NCBI GenBank assembly: GCA_902788035.1
Contig: CADAIL010000028.1
Location: 1-32,796, forward strand
Reading direction: 5' to 3'
DNA: 32,796 nucleotides
From: an uncultured Lachnospiraceae bacterium
Lineage (GTDB): Bacteria > Bacillota > Clostridia > Lachnospirales > Lachnospiraceae
In this document: positions 22,820-30,000 of the stretch, piece by piece
How the letters are laid out: each line of letters opens with the position of its first letter
How positions within the stretch are numbered: the first letter of the stretch is position 1
The notes under the pieces: model-generated
The model's database searches: none
What the model saw: the letters and a program-made list of their open reading frames with translations, nothing else
Told to the model about the DNA's origin: nothing
Translations under genes and position numbers: made by a program

Positions 22820-23989
22820 ATGCGTAAGTTTGTAATACCCCGTAAGAATGATCAAAATACCGGCAGACCGCGAAATAAATGGAGCTTACGAAAAAAGCTC
22901 CTTATTTTTATAAGCGCGGCGCTGATTATATATGCAATCGGAGCGTATTTAGTTACAAATATTTATCTGCCGACCCAGGAAGAAATTCCGCCGAAAGTCC
23001 GCGAGACGAACACATATCCTGTGATATATGAGACGGAGCAGGAGATGAGAGACGCGGTCCGCGGAAGATTTGCAAAGCTCGATGATCAGATGACGGCATC
23101 AATCGTCGTCCCCGGGCTCATGACGACCCGGACAACGAAGGGCTCTTTCCACGGAGTCGTCTACTGCACTTCGATGACACCCCAGGGGATGGCAATATCC
23201 GAGGACTACATATTTATCAGCGCATACTGTCACACCCACATGCATAATTCAGTCATCTACATGCTTGATCGGAGGACGGGGGAGTTCATTAAAGAGATAC
23301 CCTTAAGATCCAGAGCCCATGTCGGCGGGCTGGCCTACGACCCGGTGAATCGGAACCTGTGGGTGTCGGGAGGATCCGCAGGGGCGGCAAAGGCTATCGC
23401 CTACTCAATAGACAGTCTTGAGAATTACAGCCTGAGCCGTGAGAAAAAGTCGATCAAATCAAAATACAGCTACACGCTCGCGACAATCACCCGCAATTCC
23501 TATATGTCCTATTCGGACGGGCACCTGATTATCGGGTACTTCACACCACAGGGACCGTCCACCCTGCAGAAGTTCAGGATCACGGAGGATGGCGGGCTGG
23601 CTTCACAGCTCATCGTGGAAGACGATGAGATCTATGAGAGCGTGATGGCGGACGTTACAGCTGCGACTTCGAATCAGATCCAGTCAGCGCTGGAGACGGA
23701 CGGATTTGTCCTGCTGTCAAAGTCCTACGGACCGTTCGACTCACAGCTGCAACTGTACGACAACAGAGCTTTTCTCTCAAGTTTTGAGGAGCGCAATGCG
23801 GATCGCATCTATCTGTTCCCGCAGAAAATGGAACAGATCTGCGCCTGCGATGACAAGCTCTACTGCCTCTTCGAATCCGCGGCCTACGCTTACAGATCGC
23901 AGCCGCTGCTTCGGCTTGACCGAATAATGGTATTTAATCTCGGGGATATACTCCCGGAACGGGAAGAAATCATAGAATTAGACTTCTGA
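22820..23989 (+). CDS. Membrane-anchored extracellular protein, beta-propeller-like, unknown function
   Basis: Not recognised as a named family. The 389-aa protein has a basic N-terminus, one transmembrane helix at about residues 24-46 and an external domain of about 340 residues. That domain contains propeller-like strands such as GMAISEDYIFISAY, VIYMLDRRTGEFIKEIPL and HVGGLAYDPVNRNLWVSGG, which resemble blades of NHL or quinoprotein-type propellers. The Gln-Gly-Met and Cys-His-x-His residues near 130-150 (QGMAISE, YCHTHMHN) are notable. ATG 22820 has no ribosome site and coincides with the predicted transcript start. It diverges from recQ by 52 bp and is followed 57 bp later by the Glu-rich gene, perhaps in one operon. 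Confidence 0.7.
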   Translation: MRKFVIPRKNDQNTGRPRNKWSLRKKLLIFISAALIIYAIGAYLVTNIYLPTQEEIPPKVRETNTYPVIYETEQEMRDAVRGRFAKLDDQMTASIVVPGLMTTRTTKGSFHGVVYCTSMTPQGMAISEDYIFISAYCHTHMHNSVIYMLDRRTGEFIKEIPLRSRAHVGGLAYDPVNRNLWVSGGSAGAAKAIAYSIDSLENYSLSREKKSIKSKYSYTLATITRNSYMSYSDGHLIIGYFTPQGPSTLQKFRITEDGGLASQLIVEDDEIYESVMADVTAATSNQIQSALETDGFVLLSKSYGPFDSQLQLYDNRAFLSSFEERNADRIYLFPQKMEQICACDDKLYCLFESAAYAYRSQPLLRLDRIMVFNLGDILPEREEIIELDF

Positions 23990-24046
23990 AATGCGTTTGC
24001 ATAAGTATAGCGCAATTTGCGGGAAAATGACAGGGAGGATGCACAT

Positions 24047-25333
24047 ATGTCAGAGATACTCAGGAAACCGGAAAGGCTTCGGCTGCAGGGAATTTGCAAA
24101 ATTCCGGCCGGCAAGGCAGGTAAGGCGGCTGCAAAGCAGTATGCAAATGAAAGAAAAGCCCGCATTAGAGCCCTCTCCCAGCTTGCAGCAGCTGACTACA
24201 TGGACGGAGTCGGCCTGCTTGTCATGCTGAATTCGGCTGACAGAGGGCTCGGCCGGTACATATTTAAAAAGCTCGACAAGGTCATCCCGTTCTATGTGAG
24301 GGCACTCTCGGACGGGACTTCCGGCATGCCCGCGGAGGAGATGAGCTGGCTCATGGACGCGTGCGAGAAGCGGGGCTACCGTACCCTGTGGCTTGACCTG
24401 GCCGGGACAGAGAAAATTGACAAAAAGGCGGTGCTTCATCTCGTAGTGGGTGAGCTCATTCGAGTGCTGGAGGAGCCGGCGCCGGAGAGGGCTTTGGCGG
24501 AGGCTGAGATCGAACTAGAGCCAGAGGTGGTCGAGACCGAGCCTGAGAAGAAGGAAGCGGAGGCCGAGGTTGAACCTGAGGCAGAGGTGGTCGAAGAATC
24601 GACTGAGCTGGAGATGGCGGAGACTGCGCTTGAGATGGCAGAGGTAGAGGCTGAAACAGAAGCGACTGTAGAGGAAGAATTGGGAGCACCAGATGAGGAG
24701 ATAGCATCTGAAACGACAGATGCGGATGAGTCGACTATGCCAGATGAGGAGGCAGGAATCGAAACAGAGGGTGCTGAGGAATCGACGAACAATTTGGAAG
24801 AGTCGATTGAACGAGCAGATGTTGAGATAATACAGGAAGAGCCATGTGAAAAAGCGGAGACAGTGCAGGAGGAGCCGTCTCTTTCAGCAGAAAAAGAAGC
24901 TGGGGATATGGTTGAAGCTTATGCTGTACAGGCTGAACCAGAGACAGAAGAAAAAACAGAGGCCGTGAACGAGGCCGCAGAGAGTCCTGTGGTTGTAGAA
25001 GAAATCCCGACAACGGAAGAGAAGCCAGCCGTAACAGAGGAACCAGCAACAGAGGAATCGGCAACAGAAGAAGCTCCCGCAGTGGAAGCGAAGCCTGCGG
25101 AAGAAGAAAAGTCGGCAGCGGAAGAAAAAACTGTAACAGAAGAGAAGCCAGCCGCAAAAGAAGAGCCGGTACCAGAAGAAAAGCCTGCTCCCAGAAGAAG
25201 GTCAAGAAAGACATCCACAAAGGCTGAGGGTGAGAAGGCACCGGCAAAACCGAGAAGAAAGCGCGAGCCTGCAGCACCGCTCACGGTTGAGGCAACACTT
25301 GCTAAGCGCAGAAGACAGATGGGACTGGAGTAA
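24047..25333 (+). CDS. Glu-rich protein of unknown function
   Basis: A 428-aa protein with no recognised family. The first 130 or so residues look folded (LRLQGICKIPAGKAGK, YMDGVGLLVMLNSADRG, EEMSWLMDACEKRGYRTLWL). Then about 250 residues of Glu/Ala/Thr/Val-rich low complexity follow, with irregular repeats of EEKPA and TEEPA type. A basic Lys/Arg tail (about 380-428, RRRSRKTSTKAEGEKAPAK) ends LAKRRRQMGLE. There is no signal peptide or membrane helix, so it is probably cytoplasmic. The acidic middle and basic tail could bind nucleic acid or act as a flexible spacer. ATG 24047 follows AGGGAGGA at about 7 nt. It probably shares a transcript with the preceding gene. Confidence 0.7.
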   Translation: MSEILRKPERLRLQGICKIPAGKAGKAAAKQYANERKARIRALSQLAAADYMDGVGLLVMLNSADRGLGRYIFKKLDKVIPFYVRALSDGTSGMPAEEMSWLMDACEKRGYRTLWLDLAGTEKIDKKAVLHLVVGELIRVLEEPAPERALAEAEIELEPEVVETEPEKKEAEAEVEPEAEVVEESTELEMAETALEMAEVEAETEATVEEELGAPDEEIASETTDADESTMPDEEAGIETEGAEESTNNLEESIERADVEIIQEEPCEKAETVQEEPSLSAEKEAGDMVEAYAVQAEPETEEKTEAVNEAAESPVVVEEIPTTEEKPAVTEEPATEESATEEAPAVEAKPAEEEKSAAEEKTVTEEKPAAKEEPVPEEKPAPRRRSRKTSTKAEGEKAPAKPRRKREPAAPLTVEATLAKRRRQMGLE

Positions 25334-25357
25334 AAGGCACCGGGAGACAATCCCTGC

Positions 25358-25402
25358 TTGCACATCCTGTCAAAAGGGTGTATATATAGGTGTAATGACA
25401 CC
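25358..25402 (+). promoter_or_regulatory. Promoter and candidate operator for the nicotinate phosphoribosyltransferase gene
   Basis: TTGCAC (25358-25363), a 17-bp spacer and TATATA (25381-25386) are followed at once by the palindrome GGTGTAATGACACC (25389-25402), which would cover the transcript start. Niacin salvage genes in Firmicutes are often repressed by NiaR; assigning this site to NiaR is a guess based on position and dyad form. Confidence 0.45.
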
Positions 25403-25446
25403 CGCAGAAGGGACGTCCGCTGATGGACGGGAAGGAAAATGAAAAA

Positions 25447-26913
25447 ATGAGAGCGACAAATCTTACGTTACTTACCGACTTGTATGAGCTGACTATGATG
25501 CAGGGCTACTTTAAGAACCCTACGGATCAGATCGTCGTATTCGATGCATTCTACAGGAAAAATCCATGTGACGGAGGTTACGCGATAAGCTGCGGACTTT
25601 CGGATGTGATCGACTACATCAAGAACCTGCATTTTTCCTATGATGATATTCAGTACCTGAAGAGCCTCAATATATTTGACGAAGACTTCCTCGATTACCT
25701 TGCGGGCTTCCACTTCACAGGTGATATCTGGGGAATCCCGGAGGGAACCGTCATCTTCCCGCGTGAGCCGATGCTCAAGGTCATCGCGCCGATCGAGCAG
25801 GCACAGCTCATCGAGACAGCAGTCCTCAACATGCTGAATCACCAGTCCCTGATCGCTACGAAAGCGGCCCGCGTATGCTACGCGGCTAAGGGAGACGGCG
25901 TTATGGAATTCGGTCTTCGCCGTGCCCAGGGTCCCGATGCCGGCATTTACGGCGCCCGCGCGGCAGTCATCGCCGGCTGTGTCGGCACATCCAACGTCCT
26001 GACGGGCAAGATGTTCGACGTTCCGATCCTCGGTACACATGCTCACAGCTGGATCATGAGTTTCCCGAGCGAGTATGAAGCTTTTAAAGCTTACTCAAAG
26101 ATTTATCCGAATGCCTGCACGCTGCTTGTCGACACGTATGACGTGCTCGAATCCGGCGTTCCGAATGCGATTCGAGTTTTCAAAGAAATGCGCGAAGAGG
26201 GCATCAAGCTCACCAAGTATGGTATCCGAATCGACTCCGGCGACCTTGCGTACCTGTCCAAGAAGGCTTATCAGATGCTCAGCGAAGCCGGCTTCCCGGA
26301 TGCAATCATTTCCGCATCCTCCGATCTTGATGAGTACCTGATCACGGACCTTAAGGCTCAGGGAGCCAAGATCAACTCCTGGGGCGTCGGCACGAACCTG
26401 ATCACAGCGAAGGATAACCCTGCTTTCGGCGGCGTCTACAAGCTGGCAGCAATCAAGGACAACGAGACCGGCGAATTCATCCCGAAGATCAAGGTCTCCG
26501 AGAATACTGAAAAGGTCACGAACCCGGGCAACAAGAAAATCGTCCGTATTTATGACAAGGAGACGGGAAAGATTAGGGCGGACCTTATCTGCCTTGAAGA
26601 AGAGACCTTCTCCGAGGACGAAGATATGATCATCTTCGATCCGATCGAGACATGGAAGAAGACCAAGCTCCGCGCCGGAACATTCACGCTGCGTGAGATC
26701 ATGGTCCAGGTATTCAGCAAGGGCGAGTGCATCTACAATGATACGGCGTCTACGATGGAGATCCGTGAGAGATGCCTCCGCGAGCAGGATACGATGTGGG
26801 ATGAGACCCGCCGTCTCGTAAACCCGCATCAGATGTACGTCGACCTTTCCGACAAGCTGTTCAAGATCAAGAGCGATCTTCTTGAGCAGATGAGTATGGA
26901 GCAGCTGAAATAA
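25447..26913 (+). CDS. pncB: Nicotinate phosphoribosyltransferase
   Basis: Converts nicotinate and PRPP to nicotinate mononucleotide in NAD salvage, with ATP hydrolysis. The 488-aa protein shows LLTDLYELTMMQGYF at the N-terminus, FREPMLKVIAPIEQAQLIETAVLNMLNHQ, EFGLRRAQGPDAGIYGARAAVIAGCVGTSN, the active-site His in GTHAHSWIMSF, GIRIDSGDLAYLSKK and WGVGTNLITA, all characteristic. The length fits the Firmicute type. ATG 25447 is preferred over 25423 because AAGGAAAA lies 9 nt upstream and LLTDLYELTM then falls at the usual place. It has its own promoter and terminator. Confidence 0.96.
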   Translation: MRATNLTLLTDLYELTMMQGYFKNPTDQIVVFDAFYRKNPCDGGYAISCGLSDVIDYIKNLHFSYDDIQYLKSLNIFDEDFLDYLAGFHFTGDIWGIPEGTVIFPREPMLKVIAPIEQAQLIETAVLNMLNHQSLIATKAARVCYAAKGDGVMEFGLRRAQGPDAGIYGARAAVIAGCVGTSNVLTGKMFDVPILGTHAHSWIMSFPSEYEAFKAYSKIYPNACTLLVDTYDVLESGVPNAIRVFKEMREEGIKLTKYGIRIDSGDLAYLSKKAYQMLSEAGFPDAIISASSDLDEYLITDLKAQGAKINSWGVGTNLITAKDNPAFGGVYKLAAIKDNETGEFIPKIKVSENTEKVTNPGNKKIVRIYDKETGKIRADLICLEEETFSEDEDMIIFDPIETWKKTKLRAGTFTLREIMVQVFSKGECIYNDTASTMEIRERCLREQDTMWDETRRLVNPHQMYVDLSDKLFKIKSDLLEQMSMEQLK

Positions 26914-26956
26914 AGGCGAATCTGAACAGATTATCTAAAAAGTGGTAATAAAGTGC

Positions 26957-26999
26957 GGTCCGGTGGATGAACGTGTGAGTCGTCTGCCGGGCTGTTTTT
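26957..26999 (+). terminator. Terminator after pncB
   Basis: GGTCCGGTGGA (26957-26967) pairs over 11 positions, four of them G-U, with TCTGCCGGGCT (26983-26993). TTTTT at 26995-26999 follows. Confidence 0.7.
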
Positions 27000-27034
27000 G
27001 TGTGGGCGCAAGCTATGCAAATTGTTCTTTTTTA

Positions 27035-27062
27035 TTGTATATTTGGCACAAGATGCTACAAT
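27035..27062 (+). promoter_or_regulatory. Promoter of the SpaA-repeat surface protein gene
   Basis: TTGTAT (27035-27040), a 16-bp spacer and TACAAT (27057-27062) predict a start near 27069 and a leader of about 65 nt ending in the AGGAGGGGA ribosome site. Confidence 0.5.
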
Positions 27063-27133
27063 TATTGATGCGGCATTAGTTATATTTGCAAATATTAACA
27101 TGCCTGCATGAAAACTTCTCAGGAGGGGATGAG

Positions 27134-29092
27134 ATGCAGAAACTGAAAAACATTTTGGCAATTATACTGATAGCTTGCCTTGTTGTGTCGACACAGACGG
27201 CTGCTGTCTGGGCAGCGGTATTTTTTGAGGATGCAGATGCTGCTGTGGCAGAGGAAGCAAATCAGCCGAATTTTGGTGAATATGCGGGAGTGATGGTAGA
27301 TGAGGCAGAAGAATTCGTCTATGACGAGCTTATCGGTGAACCTGATGAAGATAGCAATCCTGTATCTCAAAACGAAGATACAACACCGCTTGTCAAAGTA
27401 GCGAAGGTTGACATTGCAACTGGCGAGGAGCTAGAAGGCGCAGCAATCCAAATTCTCGATAAGGACAGCTCTGTAGTCGAAGAGTGGACATCCACAAAAG
27501 AAGTGCACGAGATCACAGGGCTCTTGATCGGCGAGGAGTATACGCTTCACGAGGATGAGGCTCCGGATGGCTACATAGTAGCGCCCGACACCACATTTAC
27601 AATCGATGAGACCGGTAAGGTGATATCAACTGGCAAGGTAAATGAGGACGGTGTGTTACTAGTTGAGGATGCGAAGACATTTATTAAAGTTTCCAGAATT
27701 AATAGTACTCATGGCAAGGAAGCAGAAGGTGCAGAAATCCAAATCCTGGATAAAGACGGAAGTGTGATTGATGCTTGGACATCCGGAACGGAGGCACATG
27801 AGGTTATTGGCCTTAAGACAGGTGTGGACTACACGATCCACGAGCAAGTGGCTCCGGAGGGTTGTAAAGCAGCAGGTGACAGCAGTTTCACGATAGACGA
27901 GAATGGCAAGGTGACATCGACCGGCACGGTAAATGAGGATGGTGTACTCCTTATTGAAGATGCGAAGCCGTCAGTAAGCTTTCTTATAACAGACTCTGCA
28001 AGTGGTGAGGCACTTGAAGGAGCACAGCTTCAGCTTCTTGATGACGAGGGGAATGTCATTGAAGAATGGACATCTACGAAGGAAGCATACGTGCTAAAAA
28101 ACTTAAGGACGGATGTAACTTACACTGTTCACGAGAACGCCGCGCCAGATGGGTTTGCTGTCGCGCCGGAAACAAAGCTGTGCATTGACAGCAATAACAA
28201 TGTTACCTTTACAGGAAAAAAGACGACAGAAGGAATTCTTCTGATCGAGGATGCAAGGACATCGATCAAGATTGCCAAGGTAGATAAAACGAGCGGTGAG
28301 AAGGTCGAGGGCGCTAAGATTCAAATTCTGGATAAGGAAGGAATTGTTTTCGAAGAGTGGCGGTCTGGGAAAGAAGCGCACGAAGTGACAGGTCTTAAGA
28401 CAGGAGAAATATATATTCTGAGAGAAATCGAGGCGCCGGTGGGTTATGCTCTTGCGGCTGATACAGAATTTGCCCTGAAAGCAGATGGTACAATCGATAT
28501 GTCAAAGACAACTGCGGTCGTGGAAAACGGTGAGATACTCATAAAGGATAGCAAGATCAGAGTTACTATAAGCCTGCAGGATGTGAACGGGAATCTGATA
28601 GGTGGTGCAGTTCTTAAGATCTCTTACCGCAATAACAAGGAAGTTGAGGGGTGTAAGTGGACGACCGTGGCGGGTCAGGATTATACAATTATCGGACTTT
28701 CGGCAGGCAAGTATTATCTGTATGAGGTCACAACGCCGGCGGGTTATCTGAAAGCGGCAAGAATTCCTTTCGAAGTAGATGAGTATGGTAGGATTACCCG
28801 GGACGGAAAGGTAGTATCGAAGATTGTCATGATTAATCAGAAGGTTTCGAGATCGAGCAATTCAGGCACTTCTACCAGAACAACAACAGAGAGATCAACT
28901 GTTACCAGAACGAATGATTCCACCGGAACAGGTAAGGCCACAACAGACAGAAAGGTCAGCTCGACACGTGCGAAAGGAGCAAAGACAGGTGATGACAACA
29001 ACACTGCTATTTACCTGATAATGATGGCTCTGTCAGCAGGCGCGATTACAGCAATCGCGGCAACAAAGAAAAAGAAGAGAGCGAACGGATAA
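27134..29092 (+). CDS. SpaA/Cna_B-repeat cell-surface protein
   Basis: A 652-aa secreted wall protein. A signal peptide (residues 1 to about 28, KLKNILAIILIACLVVSTQT then AVWAA) leads to an acidic region and five SpaA-type beta-sandwich repeats of about 90 residues. Each has a Glu-containing strand (YTLHEDEAPDGY, YTIHEQVAPEGC, YILREIEAPVGY) and ends near LLVEDAK or LLIEDA. The isopeptide Lys in KVD position is present in repeats 1 and 4 (AKVD), but is Arg in repeat 2 (SRIN), Ile in repeat 3 (LITD) and not evident in repeat 5. A Ser/Thr/Arg spacer, AKTGDDN, a hydrophobic helix and KKKKR form a sortase signal without the canonical LPxT. ATG 27134 follows AGGAGGGGA. Probably an adhesin, pilin or surface spacer. 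Confidence 0.9.
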   Translation: MQKLKNILAIILIACLVVSTQTAAVWAAVFFEDADAAVAEEANQPNFGEYAGVMVDEAEEFVYDELIGEPDEDSNPVSQNEDTTPLVKVAKVDIATGEELEGAAIQILDKDSSVVEEWTSTKEVHEITGLLIGEEYTLHEDEAPDGYIVAPDTTFTIDETGKVISTGKVNEDGVLLVEDAKTFIKVSRINSTHGKEAEGAEIQILDKDGSVIDAWTSGTEAHEVIGLKTGVDYTIHEQVAPEGCKAAGDSSFTIDENGKVTSTGTVNEDGVLLIEDAKPSVSFLITDSASGEALEGAQLQLLDDEGNVIEEWTSTKEAYVLKNLRTDVTYTVHENAAPDGFAVAPETKLCIDSNNNVTFTGKKTTEGILLIEDARTSIKIAKVDKTSGEKVEGAKIQILDKEGIVFEEWRSGKEAHEVTGLKTGEIYILREIEAPVGYALAADTEFALKADGTIDMSKTTAVVENGEILIKDSKIRVTISLQDVNGNLIGGAVLKISYRNNKEVEGCKWTTVAGQDYTIIGLSAGKYYLYEVTTPAGYLKAARIPFEVDEYGRITRDGKVVSKIVMINQKVSRSSNSGTSTRTTTERSTVTRTNDSTGTGKATTDRKVSSTRAKGAKTGDDNNTAIYLIMMALSAGAITAIAATKKKKRANG

Positions 29093-29227
29093 TTAAATTA
29101 CGAAAGGCTTTTATGGGCTCGCAGCTTGGGATGTGAGCCCTACCTCTCGATTGTCGCAGTTTTTGTATGTAGGGTGGCAGTGCCATAGATATTGCCATAG
29201 ATATTTTCAAGGAATTAAAAAAAGTGC
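29093..29227 (+). other. 3' region of the surface protein gene: hairpin and short tandem repeat
   Basis: GGGCTCGCA (29115-29123) pairs with TGTGAGCCC (29132-29140), a 9-bp stem that may end the surface-protein transcript although a TTTTT tract comes only 20 bases later. TGCCATAGATAT occurs twice in tandem (29181-29204). Confidence 0.5.
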
Positions 29228-29256
29228 TTGCTTTTTACAGCGGCCTGTACTATAAT
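29228..29256 (+). promoter_or_regulatory. Promoter of tRNA-Gln
   Basis: TTGCTT (29228-29233), a 17-bp spacer and a perfect TATAAT (29251-29256) lie 18 bp before the tRNA. Confidence 0.75.
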
Positions 29257-29274
29257 TCATTCTGTTGCAGATAT

Positions 29275-29345
29275 TGGGCTATCGCCAAATGGTAAGGCAA
29301 CGGACTCTGACTCCGTCATTTCAAGGTTCGAATCCTTGTAGCCCA
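29275..29345 (+). tRNA. tRNA-Gln (anticodon CUG)
   Basis: A 71-nt cloverleaf. The acceptor stem pairs TGGGCTA with TAGCCCA. The D arm is GCC-AAATGGTAA-GGC. The anticodon stem ACGGA/TCCGT holds the loop CTCTGAC, giving anticodon CTG. The T arm is CAAGG-TTCGAAT-CCTTG. The CCA end is not encoded. It has its own promoter and terminator. Confidence 0.95.
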
Positions 29346-29351
29346 GTTTAA

Positions 29352-29379
29352 GGTCTAAATCGTAAGATTTAGGCCTTTT
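29352..29379 (+). terminator. Terminator after tRNA-Gln
   Basis: GGTCTAAATC pairs with GATTTAGGCC (one G-T) around GTAA, followed by six T at 29374-29379. Confidence 0.9.
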
Positions 29380-29597
29380 TTCTTACTCATTTCCTGAACA
29401 ATTCTGGTTATTTTCTCGTTTCAGTAAACAATTCCCGACAATTCCTGAATGATACTAATCCAAAAAACGACGAATCAGCCGGTATTTCCTGCTTTTTACG
29501 GGGTATTTTGTTTTCGTTCTAAATAAATTAGAACCAAACTGTAACCCAAACTGTAACCCAAATTAGAATCAAAAAGCATTCCTGAAGTGACATTTCC
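29380..29597. other. Non-coding tract with short repeats, possible attachment-site remnant
   Basis: No gene was found. The stretch holds repeated short words: CAATTCC and ATTCCTGAA several times, a tandem AAACTGTAACCC pair near 29535-29560, and the palindrome TTCTAAATAAATTAGAA near 29517-29533 with a second ATTAGAA copy beyond the tandem pair. Integrases often use the 3' end of tRNA genes and bind short arm repeats, so an old integration site is possible. No integrase is seen in the window. Confidence 0.35.
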
Positions 29598-29625
29598 AGA
29601 CCTGTTTTAGCAGGTCTTTTATTTT
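29598..29625 (+). terminator. Intrinsic terminator without an obvious upstream gene
   Basis: AGACCTG pairs with CAGGTCT around TTTTAG (29598-29617), followed by TTTATTTTT. Nothing coding lies between it and the tRNA terminator, so it may be left from a lost gene or serve a small RNA. Confidence 0.75.
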
Positions 29626-29690
29626 TACTCAAATAGAACAATTTAAGATTGAATCCCACAAGGTCAGATGGGTCTTTTTAGAAAGGAAAT

Positions 29691-29801
29691 ATGATGGATC
29701 TTTTCAGTTTAATTGCAGTTCTCTTTTTGATGATAATTTTCATTTTGATTCTGGCTGTTATTAGTGCAGAGATTTCCTACGTCCTCGAGGAATACAGATG
29801 A
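29691..29801 (+). CDS. Small single-helix membrane peptide, 36 aa
   Basis: Not recognised. ATG 29691 (or the adjacent ATG 29694) follows AAAGGAAA at good spacing. The peptide has an N-terminal MMDLF, one hydrophobic helix (about 5-26, rich in Leu, Ile and Phe) and a charged end EEYR. The size and shape resemble small membrane peptides such as type I toxins or regulatory leader products, but no family match is claimed. Its stop overlaps the next small ORF by four bases. Confidence 0.55.
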   Translation: MMDLFSLIAVLFLMIIFILILAVISAEISYVLEEYR

Positions 29802-29866
29802 CCAGTGTTGAAGACCACCGGCATCCTGTGAAGTGCGTTTACAGAAATCCGGCAGAAGTTATATGA
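29798..29866 (+). CDS. Tiny ORF overlapping the membrane peptide, 22 aa
   Basis: ATG 29798 overlaps the TGA of the 36-aa ORF in the ATGA arrangement typical of translational coupling. The product is hydrophilic, with His, Arg and one Cys and no recognised motif. It has no independent ribosome site. It may be chance; the overlap is the only support. Confidence 0.3.
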   Translation: MTSVEDHRHPVKCVYRNPAEVI

Positions 29867-29876
29867 AGGAGGCCAA

Positions 29877-29903
29877 ATGATCAGATCAAGAAGTCCTACA
29901 TAA
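29877..29903 (+). CDS. Possible leader peptide, 8 aa
   Basis: ATG 29877 stands 5 nt after a strong GAAGGAGG and encodes MIRSRSPT before TAA. A terminator hairpin begins 46 nt later, just upstream of the adhesin gene. A short translated peptide before a terminator is the layout of transcription attenuation. The peptide has no run of a single amino acid that would identify a signal, apart from two Arg and two Ser codons. Confidence 0.35.
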   Translation: MIRSRSPT

Positions 29904-29948
29904 TAATATATGAAGTGAAAAACAGAATAATGAATAGTGGTATCGACC

Positions 29949-29982
29949 AGGCGTATCTGACGTAACAGATGCGCCTTTTTTT
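29949..29982 (+). terminator. Terminator/attenuator upstream of the adhesin gene
   Basis: AGGCG-T-ATCTG (29949-29959) pairs with CAGAT-G-CGCCT (29966-29976) followed by a T run to 29982. The adhesin ribosome site GGAGGAAAA starts 5 nt later. No promoter fits in the 18 bp between the hairpin and the adhesin start, so adhesin transcripts must read through it. Confidence 0.8.
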
Positions 29983-30000
29983 ATTGGAGGAAAATAGCAA

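Noticed and set aside
27044..27061. Sigma-54 promoter (TTGGCAC followed by GCTACA)
   Set aside because: The -12 element lacks the needed TTGC and a good sigma-70-type promoter overlaps it.
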